Positions 22,680-31,319 are shown, counted from the first letter of the stretch. The stretch is DNA of 42,358 nucleotides from Actinomycetota bacterium (GCA_016870595.1 VGBI01000011.1:1-42358); one strand, 5' to 3'. A program made the numbers and translations. Notes: generated by a model from the letters alone, not told the origin.

Positions 22680-23705
22680 GTGCCCACCCGTGCCCCCGCG
22701 CTCCGGACCCCCCACCGGGTGGTCGTCCCCGCCCTGGTCGCGGCCGCGGTCCTGCTCGTGACCCCGTTCGCCGGCGCCACGGCCCGGACCCAGACCCCGG
22801 GCCCGACCCCGGCCGCTCCGGCGACGTCCCCGACCACGGCGCCGCCCACGACCGCCACCACGGCCCCGGCCCGCCCGGCGCCCGGCGGCTCGGTCGCCTG
22901 GCGGCCCGAGGGTCGCACCGCCGCCGGGCGACCCCTCGTCCACCGGGGCAACGCCAACGGGGTCGAGCTCGCCTGGATCGATCCGCAGCTGACCCGGCTG
23001 GTGTTCGCCCCGGGCACCCGCGACCCGGGGGGCCCGTGGTCGTGGGGCGGACAGATCCCCGACGCCGTGCGGCCCCTGCTCGTGGCCGGGTTCAACGGCG
23101 GGTTCCAGATGCAGGACATCCCCGGCGGCTTCTACCACGAGGGCCGCACGGTCAAGTCGCTGGTGCCCGGCCAGGGCTCGCTCGTGATCTACAACGACGG
23201 CCGGGCCACCGTGGGCGAGTGGGGGCGCGACGTCTCGCTCACCCCCGACGTCGTCTCGGTGCGCCAGAACCTCGGCCTGCTCGTCGACAACGGGGCCCCG
23301 GTGGCGTCGGCGGGGAACCCGGGGGCGTGGGGCACCTCGGTCGCGGGGACGGCCACGGCGCGGTCGGCCATCGGGGTCGACGCCAACGGCGGGATCATCG
23401 TCGGCATGGCCCGGGTCGTGCCCCAGGGTCTGGCCCAGGCCATGATCGCAGCTGGGGCGGTGCGGGCCATGCAGATGGACATCAACCCCGACTGGGTCAC
23501 GTTCGGCTTCTTCGGCACCAACCCCGACGGATCGGTTTCGGGCGCGCGGGTCATGGGGACCGGCGGTCCGAGCAACCTCTTCCTCACGCCGCACACCCGG
23601 GACTTCTTCGCGGTCGTGCTCGAGCCGCACGTGGTGCCGGGTGGCTCGAAGGTGGTCGGTGCTCCACCGGTCGGCGCGCCGGCCAAGGTCAAGGTCCGTA
23701 AGTAG
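22680..23705 (+). CDS. Secreted phosphodiester glycosidase (NAGPA/DUF2233) family protein
   Basis: This 341-residue exported protein has an N-terminal hydrophobic segment (VVVPALVAAAVLLVTPFAGATA), then a Pro/Thr/Ala-rich linker (about 35-70). The phosphodiester glycosidase domain follows: LLVAGFNGGFQMQD, then GGFYHEGRTVKSLVPGQGSL, TARSAIGVDANGGIIVGM and AGAVRAMQMDINPDWVTFGF. Members remove covering sugars from phosphodiesters or act on cell-wall polymers. The usual LDGGGS ending is replaced here by MDINPDW. GTG 22680 is the first start giving a good signal peptide, but no strong ribosome site is seen. It lies 38 bp after the dehydrogenase pair. Confidence 0.85.
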   Translation: MPTRAPALRTPHRVVVPALVAAAVLLVTPFAGATARTQTPGPTPAAPATSPTTAPPTTATTAPARPAPGGSVAWRPEGRTAAGRPLVHRGNANGVELAWIDPQLTRLVFAPGTRDPGGPWSWGGQIPDAVRPLLVAGFNGGFQMQDIPGGFYHEGRTVKSLVPGQGSLVIYNDGRATVGEWGRDVSLTPDVVSVRQNLGLLVDNGAPVASAGNPGAWGTSVAGTATARSAIGVDANGGIIVGMARVVPQGLAQAMIAAGAVRAMQMDINPDWVTFGFFGTNPDGSVSGARVMGTGGPSNLFLTPHTRDFFAVVLEPHVVPGGSKVVGAPPVGAPAKVKVRK

Positions 23706-23741
23706 TCCCGAGGTCGGGAACTCCGAGCGAAACGAGGAGCC

Positions 23742-24200
23742 ATGGGTGACGTCGAGTCCGTCGAGCGGGTCATCGCCGCGCCGCCCGAGGTGATCTTCGC
23801 GATCATCGCCGACCCGACCCGCCACCATGAGTTCGACGGATCGGGCACCGTCCGGGAGGCCAAGGACCAGCCCGAGCGCCTCACGCTCGGGTCGACCTTC
23901 GGGATGTCGATGCACCTCGGCGTCGGCTACTCGATGGTGAACACGATCATCGAGTTCGAGGAGAACCGCCGCATCGCGTGGCAGACCCGTCCGCCGGCCG
24001 GTCTCGTGCGGAAACTCGTGGGTGGTCGGATCTGGCGCTACGAGCTCGAGCCGACCGACGCTGGGACCCGGGTGCGCGAGTCGTGGGACCTCTCCCAGGA
24101 GCCGGGCAAGGCCGTCGTCGGGCTCTTGCTGCGGGGCAAGACCCGCAGGAACATGGAGGCGACCCTGGCCCGGCTCGACGAGGTCGCGACCCGCGCCTGA
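23742..24200 (+). CDS. SRPBCC (polyketide cyclase/dehydrase-like) family protein
   Basis: This 152-residue protein with a START/Bet-v1-like fold starts ESVERVIAAPPEVIFAIIADPTRH, the characteristic first strand and helices of SRPBCC proteins. It ends with a long C-terminal helix (TRRNMEATLARLDEVATR) that closes the ligand cavity. YELEPTDAGTRVRESWDL is the conserved mid-domain strand pair. Such proteins bind hydrophobic ligands or act as small cyclases; the specific role is unknown. The ATG at 23742 is preceded by CGAGGAGCC. No signal peptide is present, so it is cytosolic. Confidence 0.88.
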   Translation: MGDVESVERVIAAPPEVIFAIIADPTRHHEFDGSGTVREAKDQPERLTLGSTFGMSMHLGVGYSMVNTIIEFEENRRIAWQTRPPAGLVRKLVGGRIWRYELEPTDAGTRVRESWDLSQEPGKAVVGLLLRGKTRRNMEATLARLDEVATRA

Positions 24201-24219
24201 GGGCTCGGGGTCCCGGGAC

Positions 24220-24747
24220 CTACGGGGCGTTGCCGACCGAGGTGATGGTCACGTTCCCGAGGGCGTCGATCACCGTGAGCGTCGCCTGTTGGCCGGTCCC
24301 GTCGGCGAACTTGGCCGTGCAGGTGAAGGTCTCCCCGGGCAACCGGACGACGTAGGGCGCGGGCCCGCAGTCGACCTTGGCGGGCAGCGTGACGTTCTCC
24401 CCCACGAAGGCCTCGACCGCGCCCTTCGGGATCACCGCCTGGGTCGATGCGATGGTGACGTTCCCCCGGGCGTCGACGACGGTCACCTGGAGCTGCAGGT
24501 CGAAGGCCCCGGCCCGGACGGAGCAGCGGGCGAGCGTGCCCGGCTTGGCCTTCACCTTCCGCGGGCAGCGCACGCGGGTGACCGGCAGGTCCGGGTAGGC
24601 CGCGGTGACGGCCGCGCCCACCGCCTTGCCGAGCGGCTTGGCCTCGATCGTCCGGGCGGCGGCCGCCGGCGCCGCGAGCGCACCGACGGTCACGACCACG
24701 ACGACGGCGAGCCGGGCGATCACGGTGGGTCGGGGGCCGATCGGCAC
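24220..24747 (-). CDS. Secreted protein with two DUF4333 repeats
   Basis: This 175-residue exported protein has an N-terminal hydrophobic signal segment (VIARLAVVVVVTVGALAAPAAA), then two copies of a DUF4333-like unit. Each contains two cysteines around a PG and ends in a GNVTI strand: VRCPRKVKAKPGTLARCSV with VDARGNVTIAST, and KVDCGPAPYVVRLPGETFTC with IDALGNVTITSV. DUF4333 proteins are actinobacterial exported or lipoproteins of unknown function; each unit probably forms one disulfide. No lipobox is present. GTG 24747 is chosen because TACCCT lies six bases upstream; GTG 24723 is possible. Confidence 0.8.
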   Translation of the reverse strand: MPIGPRPTVIARLAVVVVVTVGALAAPAAAARTIEAKPLGKAVGAAVTAAYPDLPVTRVRCPRKVKAKPGTLARCSVRAGAFDLQLQVTVVDARGNVTIASTQAVIPKGAVEAFVGENVTLPAKVDCGPAPYVVRLPGETFTCTAKFADGTGQQATLTVIDALGNVTITSVGNAP

Positions 24748-24753
24748 CGGGTC

Positions 24754-24759
24754 AGGGTA
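24754..24759 (-). promoter_or_regulatory. Leaderless -10 TACCCT of the DUF4333 gene
   Basis: On the minus strand TACCCT is followed by six bases and GTG 24747. It supports the longer start, which also gives the complete signal peptide. Confidence 0.5.
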
Positions 24760-24827
24760 GAGGGGCGGCCCGTCCCGATGGTGGCGGACGCAGCACGCGC
24801 GCCGACCGCGGTGGGCGTCCGGGTCGG

Positions 24828-25229
24828 TCAGGCCGGGCGCCGCTCGAGGTCGAGCGCGGCCGAGTTCATGCAGTAGCGCTCGCCCCGGGGCCCGGGGCCG
24901 TCGGGGAACACGTGTCCGAGATGTCCGCCGCAGGTCCGGCAGCGCACCTCGATGCGCACCATGCCGTGGCTGCGGTCCTCGAGCAGCTCCAGCACGTCCA
25001 TGACCAGCGGCTCGGTGAAGCTGGGCCAGCCGGTGCCGGAGTCGAACTTCGTCGTCGAGTCGAACAGCGCGGTGCCGCATCCGGCGCAGCGGTAGGTGCC
25101 GTCGTCGTGGCAGTCCCAGTACTCGCCGGTGAAGGCCCGCTCGGTGCCGCACTGGCGCAACACCGCGAACTGCTCGAGCGAGAGCTCGGACCGCCACTCC
25201 TGCTCGGACTTGTCGACCTCGTGATCCAC
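24828..25229 (-). CDS. msrB: Peptide-methionine (R)-S-oxide reductase MsrB
   Basis: This 133-residue cytosolic enzyme reduces methionine-R-sulfoxide in damaged proteins, using thioredoxin. The structural zinc site is complete (C48, C51, C97, C100 in YRCAGCG and [12 protein letters not shown]). The catalytic Cys is C120 in [17 protein letters not shown] is the conserved substrate loop. The GTG at 25229 follows AGGAGGG at good spacing; an ATG further upstream would add a basic, unsupported extension. It lies 50 bp downstream of ridA and shares its strand with zwf, which supplies NADPH for thioredoxin reduction. Confidence 0.95.
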   Translation of the reverse strand: MDHEVDKSEQEWRSELSLEQFAVLRQCGTERAFTGEYWDCHDDGTYRCAGCGTALFDSTTKFDSGTGWPSFTEPLVMDVLELLEDRSHGMVRIEVRCRTCGGHLGHVFPDGPGPRGERYCMNSAALDLERRPA

Positions 25230-25279
25230 GGTCCCTCCTCTGCGGGTGCGCCGTCGGAGGACGGCGCGGATCCGGCCCA

Positions 25280-25681
25280 TCAATGATGCCCGCTCGCCGG
25301 AGCGTGCACGACCAGCTCGATCTCGACCAGGGCCCCGGCGGGGAGGGCGGCCACGGCCACGGTGCTGCGGGCGGGCCGGTGGTCGCCCACGAAGCCGCCG
25401 TAGACCTCGTTCACGGTGGCGAAGTGCTCCATCGAGCCGGCGAGGAACACGGTGGCCTTCACGACGTCGGTCCAGCGGGCCCCGATGTCGCCGAGCACGC
25501 CGGTGAGGTTGGTGCAGACCTGGCGGGCCTGGTCAGCGACGTCGCCGGGCACCAGGGCGCCGGTGGCCGGGTCGAGCGGGATCTGCCCGGCCAGGAAGAC
25601 GAAGTCACCGGCGCGCACCGCCGGGCTGTAGGGGCCGGCGGCGGGCGGGGCGCTCGGGGTGGGGACGGGGGTGGCGGGCAT
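25280..25681 (-). CDS. ridA: RidA family protein (reactive intermediate deaminase)
   Basis: The 133 residues fit the RidA/YjgF family, which hydrolyses reactive enamine/imine intermediates released by PLP enzymes. Visible are [22 protein letters not shown], then [41 protein letters not shown] and the conserved [21 protein letters not shown], including the substrate-binding Arg and the Glu. The protein probably forms a trimer. ATG 25681 with GAGGT four bases upstream is preferred; GTG 25687 would add two residues. It follows zwf by 35 bp. Confidence 0.92.
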   Translation of the reverse strand: MPATPVPTPSAPPAAGPYSPAVRAGDFVFLAGQIPLDPATGALVPGDVADQARQVCTNLTGVLGDIGARWTDVVKATVFLAGSMEHFATVNEVYGGFVGDHRPARSTVAVAALPAGALVEIELVVHAPASGHH

Positions 25682-25716
25682 CGGCACCTCGGCTCGGGGA
25701 CGACCCGTGGTTCGGG

Positions 25717-27105
25717 TCAGGGCCCCGGATCATGCCAGCCGTGGGGGTCGTCGACGATCGCGTCGGCCTCGGGCGGGCCCCAGGTGCCCGGCGCGTAGAG
25801 GTGCGCGGGCCCGTGCCGGTCGAGCACGTCGTCGACCACCCGCCAGGCCGCCTCCACCCCGTCCTCGCGGGCGAAGAGCATCGCCTCGCCGTCGAGCGCG
25901 TCGCCGAGGAGCCGCTCGTAGGCCGTCCACTCACCCGGGGTGTCGGCGGCGAGGCGCAGCTCCACCGGACGGCCCACCATCTCCTCGCCCGGGTGCTTGC
26001 TCATCGCCCCGATGGCGATGGCGACGTCGGGGCTCAGCCGGAAACGCAGGTAGTTGTTGTCGTGGGGCATCTCCCCGAACGCGCCGAAGACCCGCTGGGG
26101 TGGTCGGTGCAGCTCGACCCGGACCTCGGTGACCGTGGCGGGGAGCTCCTTGCCGGTGCGGATGTAGAAGGGCACGTCGGCCCAGCGCCAGGAATCCACG
26201 AACAGCCGGAGGGCGGCGAAGGTCTCCACGTCGGAGTCGGCCGCCACCCCGGACTCGTCGCGGTACCCGGCGAACTGGCCCCGCACGAGATCGTCGCGCC
26301 CGATCGGGCGGATGGCACGGAACAGCGTCTCCTTCTCGTTGCGCAGCGCCTCGGCCCCGCCGCCCGGGGGCGGCTCCATCGCGAGGAGGGCGACGATCTG
26401 GAGCAGGTGGTTCTGCACGACGTCGCGCAGCGCGCCCACCTCCTCGTAGAAGCGACCGCGCCCTTCGACGCCGAACGACTCCGCCATGGTGATCTGGACG
26501 AGCCGCACGTAGTTGCGATTCCAGATCGGCTCGAGGAACGAGTTGGCGAAGCGGAAGAACACCAGGTTCTGGATCGCCTCCTTGCCGAGGTAGTGGTCGA
26601 TCCGGAAGATGTCGGACTCGGAGAACACCTGGTGCACAACGTCGTTCAGCGCGCGCGCCGAGGCGAGGTCGCGCCCGAACGGCTTCTCGATGATCAGCCG
26701 GGCGTTGCGGGCGCACCCCGACGTCCCGAGGTTCTCGACCACGGTCGGGAACAGGCTGGGCGGAATCGCGAGGTAGTGCGCCGGGCGCCGCGCGTCGAAC
26801 CCGCCGAGGACGGCGCGCAGATCGAAGTAGGTCGAGAGGTCGGCGTAGTTGCCCGAGACGTAGGTCATCGAGTCGCTGAGGTGCGCGAAGGCCGCCTCGT
26901 CGTCGACCCCGCCGAGGGCCTCCTCCACGCTGGCCCGGGCCCGGGCCCGGAGGTCGTCGACCCCGTACGGCGTGGACGCGACGCCGACCACCGGCACGTC
27001 GAGCGCCCGGCGTCGGGCCATCCGGTAGAGCGCGGGGAAGATCTTCTTGTAGGCCAGGTCGCCAGTCATCCCGAAGAACACCAGCGCGTCGGAGCGACCG
27101 GACAC
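25717..27105 (-). CDS. zwf: Glucose-6-phosphate dehydrogenase
   Basis: This 462-residue cytosolic enzyme catalyses the first step of the oxidative pentose phosphate pathway, making NADPH. The coenzyme fold is [18 protein letters not shown] (10-27). The substrate signature RIDHYLGKE (168-176) with the catalytic His is intact, and EKPFGRD (140-146) is present. Many homologues carry GASGDL; Met-Thr here is a mild variant. GTG 27105 is supported by TAGGCT six bases upstream. It heads a zwf-ridA-msrB unit on the minus strand and is divergent from pheA by 82 bp. Confidence 0.95.
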   Translation of the reverse strand: MSGRSDALVFFGMTGDLAYKKIFPALYRMARRRALDVPVVGVASTPYGVDDLRARARASVEEALGGVDDEAAFAHLSDSMTYVSGNYADLSTYFDLRAVLGGFDARRPAHYLAIPPSLFPTVVENLGTSGCARNARLIIEKPFGRDLASARALNDVVHQVFSESDIFRIDHYLGKEAIQNLVFFRFANSFLEPIWNRNYVRLVQITMAESFGVEGRGRFYEEVGALRDVVQNHLLQIVALLAMEPPPGGGAEALRNEKETLFRAIRPIGRDDLVRGQFAGYRDESGVAADSDVETFAALRLFVDSWRWADVPFYIRTGKELPATVTEVRVELHRPPQRVFGAFGEMPHDNNYLRFRLSPDVAIAIGAMSKHPGEEMVGRPVELRLAADTPGEWTAYERLLGDALDGEAMLFAREDGVEAAWRVVDDVLDRHGPAHLYAPGTWGPPEADAIVDDPHGWHDPGP

Positions 27106-27111
27106 GGTCGA

Positions 27112-27117
27112 AGCCTA
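27112..27117 (-). promoter_or_regulatory. Leaderless -10 TAGGCT of zwf
   Basis: On the minus strand TAGGCT is followed by six bases and GTG 27105. It is one half of a divergent pair with the pheA hexamer at 27176. Confidence 0.55.
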
Positions 27118-27175
27118 CGGTGCGGGGGTCCGTCGTCCGGGGCGAATGGGTCCGGGGGCGCCCGGGGGTCCCCGG

Positions 27176-27181
27176 TACGAT
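27176..27181 (+). promoter_or_regulatory. Leaderless -10 TACGAT of pheA-serS
   Basis: TACGAT is followed by six bases and GTG 27188. The hexamer is the same as the one used by the MFS gene. No ribosome site precedes the start. Confidence 0.55.
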
Positions 27182-27187
27182 CTGCGG

Positions 27188-28120
27188 GTGAACCGGGTCG
27201 CCTACCTCGGTCCCCGCGGCACGTTCGCCGAGGAGGCCCTCGTGTCCCAGGCCGACCTCGCGGCCCTGGAGCCGGTGCCGATGCGCGCGGTCCCCCAGGT
27301 GATCACCGCGGTCGAGGCCGGCGAGGTCGACCTCGGCCTCGTCCCGCTCGAGAACTCGATCGAGGGCTCGGTCACCGCCACGCTCGACACGCTCGCCTTC
27401 GGTACCGAGCTCCTCATCCAGCGTGAGGTCGACCTCCCGGTCACGCTCGGCCTGGGGGTGAAGCCGGGCACCGCCTTCGGCGACGTGGGGGTCGTGATCT
27501 CGCACCCGAACCCCCTTGGCCAGACCCGCCAGTGGCTGGCCAAGCACCTCCCCGACGCCGAGACCCGGGTCGCCGACTCCACCGCCGAGGCCGCCCGGCA
27601 GGTCGCCATGAGCCCCACCGGGGGCGACGCCGCCATCGCCAACACCCGTGCGCTCGACCTCTACGGCCTCGAGGTGCTCGAGGAGGGCATCGAGGACCAC
27701 CCGAGCGAGACCCGGTTCGTGGTGGTCGGCCACGGGATCCCCGCCCCGACCGGCCACGACAAGACCTCGCTGGTGTGCATGCAACGCGAGGACCGGCCCG
27801 GCACGCTCCTCGCGATCCTCCAGGAGTTCGCGGCCCGGTCGATCAACCTCACCAAGGTGGAGTCGCGCCCGACCAAGCGCGGGCTGGGCCAGTACTGCTT
27901 CTTCATCGACTGTCGTGGCCACATCGCCGACGAGCTGGTCGCCGACTGCCTGCGCAACCTCGTGGCCAAACACGCCGACGTGAAGTTCCTCGGATCGTTC
28001 GCAGTCGCGGGCGAAGTCGGTTCCGCGGTGCGCACGCAGGTCGCCGAGTCGTGGCGTTCGGCCGAGGCCTGGGTCGGCGACCTCCGGGCCCGGGTGCGCC
28101 CCGATGCGTCGCCCTCATGA
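27188..28120 (+). CDS. pheA: Prephenate dehydratase
   Basis: This 310-residue monofunctional enzyme converts prephenate to phenylpyruvate in phenylalanine synthesis. The catalytic domain starts VAYLGPRGTFAEEAL. It has VPLENSIEGSV (52-62) and the essential TRF motif (T175, R176, F177 in SETRFVVVG). The C-terminal ACT domain (about 192-265) contains the phenylalanine-binding ESRPTK (225-230), so feedback inhibition is expected. No chorismate mutase domain is present. The stop overlaps the serS start (ATGA), giving a pheA-serS operon driven from the leaderless site. Confidence 0.95.
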   Translation: MNRVAYLGPRGTFAEEALVSQADLAALEPVPMRAVPQVITAVEAGEVDLGLVPLENSIEGSVTATLDTLAFGTELLIQREVDLPVTLGLGVKPGTAFGDVGVVISHPNPLGQTRQWLAKHLPDAETRVADSTAEAARQVAMSPTGGDAAIANTRALDLYGLEVLEEGIEDHPSETRFVVVGHGIPAPTGHDKTSLVCMQREDRPGTLLAILQEFAARSINLTKVESRPTKRGLGQYCFFIDCRGHIADELVADCLRNLVAKHADVKFLGSFAVAGEVGSAVRTQVAESWRSAEAWVGDLRARVRPDASPS

Positions 28121-29364
28121 TCGACCTGCGCGCCCTCCGGGAGGATCCTGCGTGCCGCGCCGGGATCGAGCGCAAGCGCGTCGCGCCCGGACTCGTCGAC
28201 GAGGTGCTCGGAGCCGACGACCACCGTCGCCGGGTCCTCGCCGAGGTCGAGGCGCTCCGCCACCGACAGAACCTCGCGTCGAAGGAGATCGGTCGGGCCG
28301 CCCCCGACGAGCGGGCCGACCGCATCGCGGCTGCGGCGGCGCTCAAGGAAGAGCTCCAGCGTCACGAGCAGACCCTCGCCGCCGCCGACACCGCGCTGCG
28401 CGATCTCGTGCTGCGGGTCCCCAACCCCGCCGACCCGGCGGTGCCCGACGGCGGTGAGGACGACGGCGTGGTCCTGCGCGAGGTGGGCACCCGCCCGCCC
28501 GGCCCGCCACCGCTCGACCACGGCGCCTTCGCCGACCGTATGGGCTTCGTCGAGACCCGGCAGGCGGTGGAGATGAGCGGCTCGCGCTTCGCGTCGATCA
28601 CCCGCGAAGCCGTGCTGGTCGAGCTGGCGCTGGTCAACTGGGTCGTGGGCCGACTCGTGGCCGAGGGCTTCGTCCCCGTCGTCCCGCCCGTGCTCGTGCG
28701 CGAGCAGGCCATGGAGGAGGCGGGGTTCTTCCCGACCGACCGCACCCAGGTCTACGAGGTCGACGGCGGTGAGCTCTTCCTCGTCGGCACCAGCGAGATC
28801 CCGTTGTCGGCCCTGCACCGGGGCGAGCACTTCGCCGCCGACGCCCTCCCCGCCCGGTACGCGGGGATCTCGCCGTGCTTCCGGCGCGAGGCGGGGACCT
28901 ACGGCAAGGACACCACCGGGATCTTCCGGGTCCACCAGTTCGACAAGGTCGAGATGTTCGTCTACGCCGCGCCCGACGGCTCCGACGCCGAGCACGAGCG
29001 GATCCTCGCCGTGGAGGAGTCGATCGTCGCCGACCTCGGGCTGCCCTACCGGGTGGTCGACATCGCCACCGGCGACCTCGGAGCCGCCGCCGCCCGCAAG
29101 TTCGACCTCGAGGTCTGGCTCCCGTCGGAGGGCCGCTACCGGGAGCTCACCTCGTGCTCGAACTACCGGGACTTCTCGGCCCGGCGCCTCGGGACCCGGG
29201 TCCGGGGCGAGTCGGGCAACCACCTCGTCCACACCCTCAACGGCACCGCGTGCGCCGTGGGCCGGACCCTCGTGTTCCTCTGGGAGCATTACCAGGACGG
29301 CGACACCTTCGTGGTCCCCGAGGTCCTGCGCCCCTACACCGGGTTCGACGCCGTCACCCGCTGA
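28117..29364 (+). CDS. serS: Seryl-tRNA synthetase
   Basis: This 415-residue class II synthetase charges tRNA-Ser and tRNA-Sec. The N-terminal coiled-coil arm that grips the tRNA spans about residues 27-100. The catalytic core has TSEIPLSALH (225-234), motif 2 FRREAGTYGKDTTGIFRVHQ (255-274), ELTSCSNYRDFSARR (343-357) and motif 3 NGTACAVGRTLVFLWE (375-390). The ATG at 28117 overlaps the pheA stop. A tRNA-Ser(UGA) gene, its own substrate, begins 82 bp downstream on the same strand. Confidence 0.96.
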   Translation: MIDLRALREDPACRAGIERKRVAPGLVDEVLGADDHRRRVLAEVEALRHRQNLASKEIGRAAPDERADRIAAAAALKEELQRHEQTLAAADTALRDLVLRVPNPADPAVPDGGEDDGVVLREVGTRPPGPPPLDHGAFADRMGFVETRQAVEMSGSRFASITREAVLVELALVNWVVGRLVAEGFVPVVPPVLVREQAMEEAGFFPTDRTQVYEVDGGELFLVGTSEIPLSALHRGEHFAADALPARYAGISPCFRREAGTYGKDTTGIFRVHQFDKVEMFVYAAPDGSDAEHERILAVEESIVADLGLPYRVVDIATGDLGAAAARKFDLEVWLPSEGRYRELTSCSNYRDFSARRLGTRVRGESGNHLVHTLNGTACAVGRTLVFLWEHYQDGDTFVVPEVLRPYTGFDAVTR

Positions 29365-29430
29365 GCCCGGGATCCGGCCCCGGCCCCGCAACCCGGCCGC
29401 CGGGCCCGGTCGGCCCGGTCGGGCCGCGCC

Positions 29431-29436
29431 TAGGGT
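29431..29436 (+). promoter_or_regulatory. -10 element TAGGGT of tRNA-Ser(UGA)
   Basis: TAGGGT lies 10 bases before the first base of the tRNA, a normal distance for a tRNA promoter, and fits the TANNNT pattern. No good -35 is seen. Confidence 0.45.
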
Positions 29437-29446
29437 GACGGTCCCG

Positions 29447-29531
29447 GGAGGGATGCCGGAGCGGACGAACGGGACGGTCTTGAAAACCGTTGGGACGCAA
29501 GTCCCCGTGGGTTCGAATCCCACTCCCTCCG
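29447..29531 (+). tRNA. tRNA-Ser (anticodon UGA)
   Basis: The acceptor stem GGAGGGA pairs perfectly with TCCCTCC (29524-29530), with G as discriminator. The anticodon stem ACGGT/ACCGT encloses loop CTTGAAA with anticodon TGA at 29481-29483, reading UCA. A long variable arm (TTGGGACGCAAGTCCC region) and the GGGTTCGAATCCC T-arm confirm a class II serine tRNA. CCA is not encoded. It lies immediately downstream of serS. Confidence 0.97.
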
Positions 29532-29557
29532 CATCCAGGTCGGACCGTGGCCCCGCC

Positions 29558-29610
29558 TAACGTGGTGGCGGCCGAAGGGAGCCCCCACGGGGGCGGACGA
29601 AGGGAGCCCC
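29558..29610 (+). promoter_or_regulatory. Promoter and duplicated ribosome site ahead of the amidohydrolase gene
   Basis: TAACGT (29558-29563) is a TANNNT candidate. The leader then holds the 12-mer GAAGGGAGCCCC twice, at 29574-29585 and 29599-29610. Between them is the hairpin GCCCCC-AC-GGGGGC (29581-29594), whose 5' arm overlaps the end of the first copy. The second copy is the ribosome site for GTG 29612; the first is not followed by a start codon at the same distance. Confidence 0.5.
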
Positions 29611-29611
29611 G

Positions 29612-30817
29612 GTGACCGTCACCCAGCCCACCGCGAACCAGATCGTGATCTCCTCCGACTGCCACGGCGGTGCCTCGGTGACGGAGTACCGCGACTACCT
29701 CGACCCGAACTGGCGCGACGAGTTCGACGTCTGGCGCCAGAAGTACTCCAACCCGTTCCGCGACCTGCAGTCCAACGGCAAGGAGCGCAACTGGGACAGC
29801 GACTTCCGCATCGCCGAGATGGACGCCGACGGCGTGGTCGCCGAGGTGCTCTTCCCCAACACGGTGCCGCCGTTCTTCCCGACCGGCTCGCTGATCGCCC
29901 CGGCGCCCCGACCCGACAACCTCGACCGTCGCTGGGCCGGCCTGCAGGCGCACAACCGCTGGCTCGCCGACTTCTGCACCGCCGCGCCCGCCCGGCGGGC
30001 CGGCGTCGCCCAGATCTTCCTCAACGACGTCGACCGGGCCGTGGCCGAGGTCGAGTGGACCGCGCGGCAAAGCCTGCGGGGTGGGATCCTCCTGCCCGGC
30101 GTTCCGCCCGACGCCGGCCTGCCGAACCTCTACTCGCGCGTCTACGACCCGCTGTGGGCCGCGTGCCAGGACAACGACGTCATCATCCACCACCACACCG
30201 GGAGCGCCCAGCCGCAGTACGGCAAGGAGCCCATCGGCTGGGTGATGTTCGCCTACGAGACGTCGTGGTTCGCGCACCGCACCCTGTGGCACATGATCCT
30301 CGGCGGCGTGTTCGAGCGCTTCCCCCGCCTGAAGTTCGTGGTCACCGAGCAGGGCACGGGCTGGATCCCCGAGGTGCTCCAGAGTCTCGACGGGCTCCAC
30401 CGCCGCATGCAGTCCGGCCGCACCGGCGAGGTCCCCTTCGCCGAGGAAGTGGTCCTGCCCATGAAGCCGAGCGAGTACTGGGCCCGCAACTGCTGGGTCG
30501 GCTCGAGCTTCCCGTCGCCGGCCGAGGTGGCCAAGCGCCACGAGATCGGGGTCGACAAGATCATGTGGGGCTCCGACTACCCGCACCACGAGGGCGTATG
30601 GCCCCACACCCGGGAGCACCTGCGCCGGTCCTTCCACGACGTGCCCGACGACGAGCTGGTCAAGATGCTGACGACCAACGCGGCCGACGTCTACGGATTC
30701 GACCTCGACGCGCTGGCGCCGCTGGCCCAGGGTGTCGGCCCGACGCTCGACGAGATCCACACGCCGCTCGACCGGGTGCCCTACGGTGCGACCAGCATGA
30801 GCTTCTACCTGGCCTGA
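29612..30817 (+). CDS. Amidohydrolase family protein (Amidohydro_2)
   Basis: This 401-residue TIM-barrel protein probably has metal-dependent hydrolase or decarboxylase chemistry. Metal-site elements are present in reduced form: ISSDCHGG at residues 13-20 (Asp-x-His rather than His-x-His), IIHHHTGS near 190 and the late catalytic GSDYPHHEG near 322-330. Proteins of this subgroup are common in actinobacteria that degrade cyclic compounds, but substrates are largely unknown. The GTG at 29612 has AGGGAG at good spacing. Carbonic anhydrase follows by 10 bp and may be co-transcribed; if the enzyme releases CO2 that pairing would make sense, which is speculation. Confidence 0.88.
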   Translation: MTVTQPTANQIVISSDCHGGASVTEYRDYLDPNWRDEFDVWRQKYSNPFRDLQSNGKERNWDSDFRIAEMDADGVVAEVLFPNTVPPFFPTGSLIAPAPRPDNLDRRWAGLQAHNRWLADFCTAAPARRAGVAQIFLNDVDRAVAEVEWTARQSLRGGILLPGVPPDAGLPNLYSRVYDPLWAACQDNDVIIHHHTGSAQPQYGKEPIGWVMFAYETSWFAHRTLWHMILGGVFERFPRLKFVVTEQGTGWIPEVLQSLDGLHRRMQSGRTGEVPFAEEVVLPMKPSEYWARNCWVGSSFPSPAEVAKRHEIGVDKIMWGSDYPHHEGVWPHTREHLRRSFHDVPDDELVKMLTTNAADVYGFDLDALAPLAQGVGPTLDEIHTPLDRVPYGATSMSFYLA

Positions 30818-30827
30818 TCGGATCCCT

Positions 30828-31313
30828 GTGCCCGAGATCCGCCGCCTCATCGCGGCCAACGAGGGGTACGCCGCCGCTCGGGCGGGGGTGGCGGACCCGC
30901 GGCCGAACCGTCGGCTCGCGATCGTCACCTGCATGGACGCCCGGATCGACGTCTTCGCCGTGCTCGGGCTGAACCTCGGGGAGGCCCTCGTCCTGCGCAA
31001 CGCCGGTGGTCGGGTGACCGACGACGTCCTGCGCAGCCTGGCTCTCGGCACCCACGTCCTCGGCGTCGACACCGTCGTCGTGATGCAGCACACCAAGTGC
31101 GGCATCGCCGGTCGCAGCGACGCGGAGCTGCAGGAGATCACGGGCGCCGACCTCGGCTTCCTGCCGATCATGGACCACGCCGCGGCGCTCCGCGAAGACC
31201 TCGACCGGATCCTCGGCACGCCGTTCCTCGATCCGGTGCGGGTGGTCGCCGGGTTCGTCTACGACGTCGAGAGCGGGGAGATCAGCGACGTCGTCCGCGC
31301 CGACCGCGACTGA
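30828..31313 (+). CDS. Beta-class carbonic anhydrase
   Basis: This 161-residue cytosolic zinc enzyme interconverts CO2 and bicarbonate. Zinc ligands and the catalytic dyad are visible: C35, D37 and R39 in TCMDAR, H88 and C91 in QHTKCG. RNAGGRVTDDVLRSL is the conserved active-site stretch. The length suits the short actinobacterial type (Rv1284-like). GTG 30828 starts 10 bases after the amidohydrolase stop, without a clear ribosome site of its own. It converges on the alpha/beta hydrolase with six bases between stops. Confidence 0.93.
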   Translation: MPEIRRLIAANEGYAAARAGVADPRPNRRLAIVTCMDARIDVFAVLGLNLGEALVLRNAGGRVTDDVLRSLALGTHVLGVDTVVVMQHTKCGIAGRSDAELQEITGADLGFLPIMDHAAALREDLDRILGTPFLDPVRVVAGFVYDVESGEISDVVRADRD

Positions 31314-31319
31314 CCGTCG

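Noticed and set aside
29515-29531. Shared 3' ends of the two serine tRNA genes considered as attachment-site repeats
   Set aside because: The identity is explained by normal conservation between isoacceptors; no integrase or element boundary lies between the copies.
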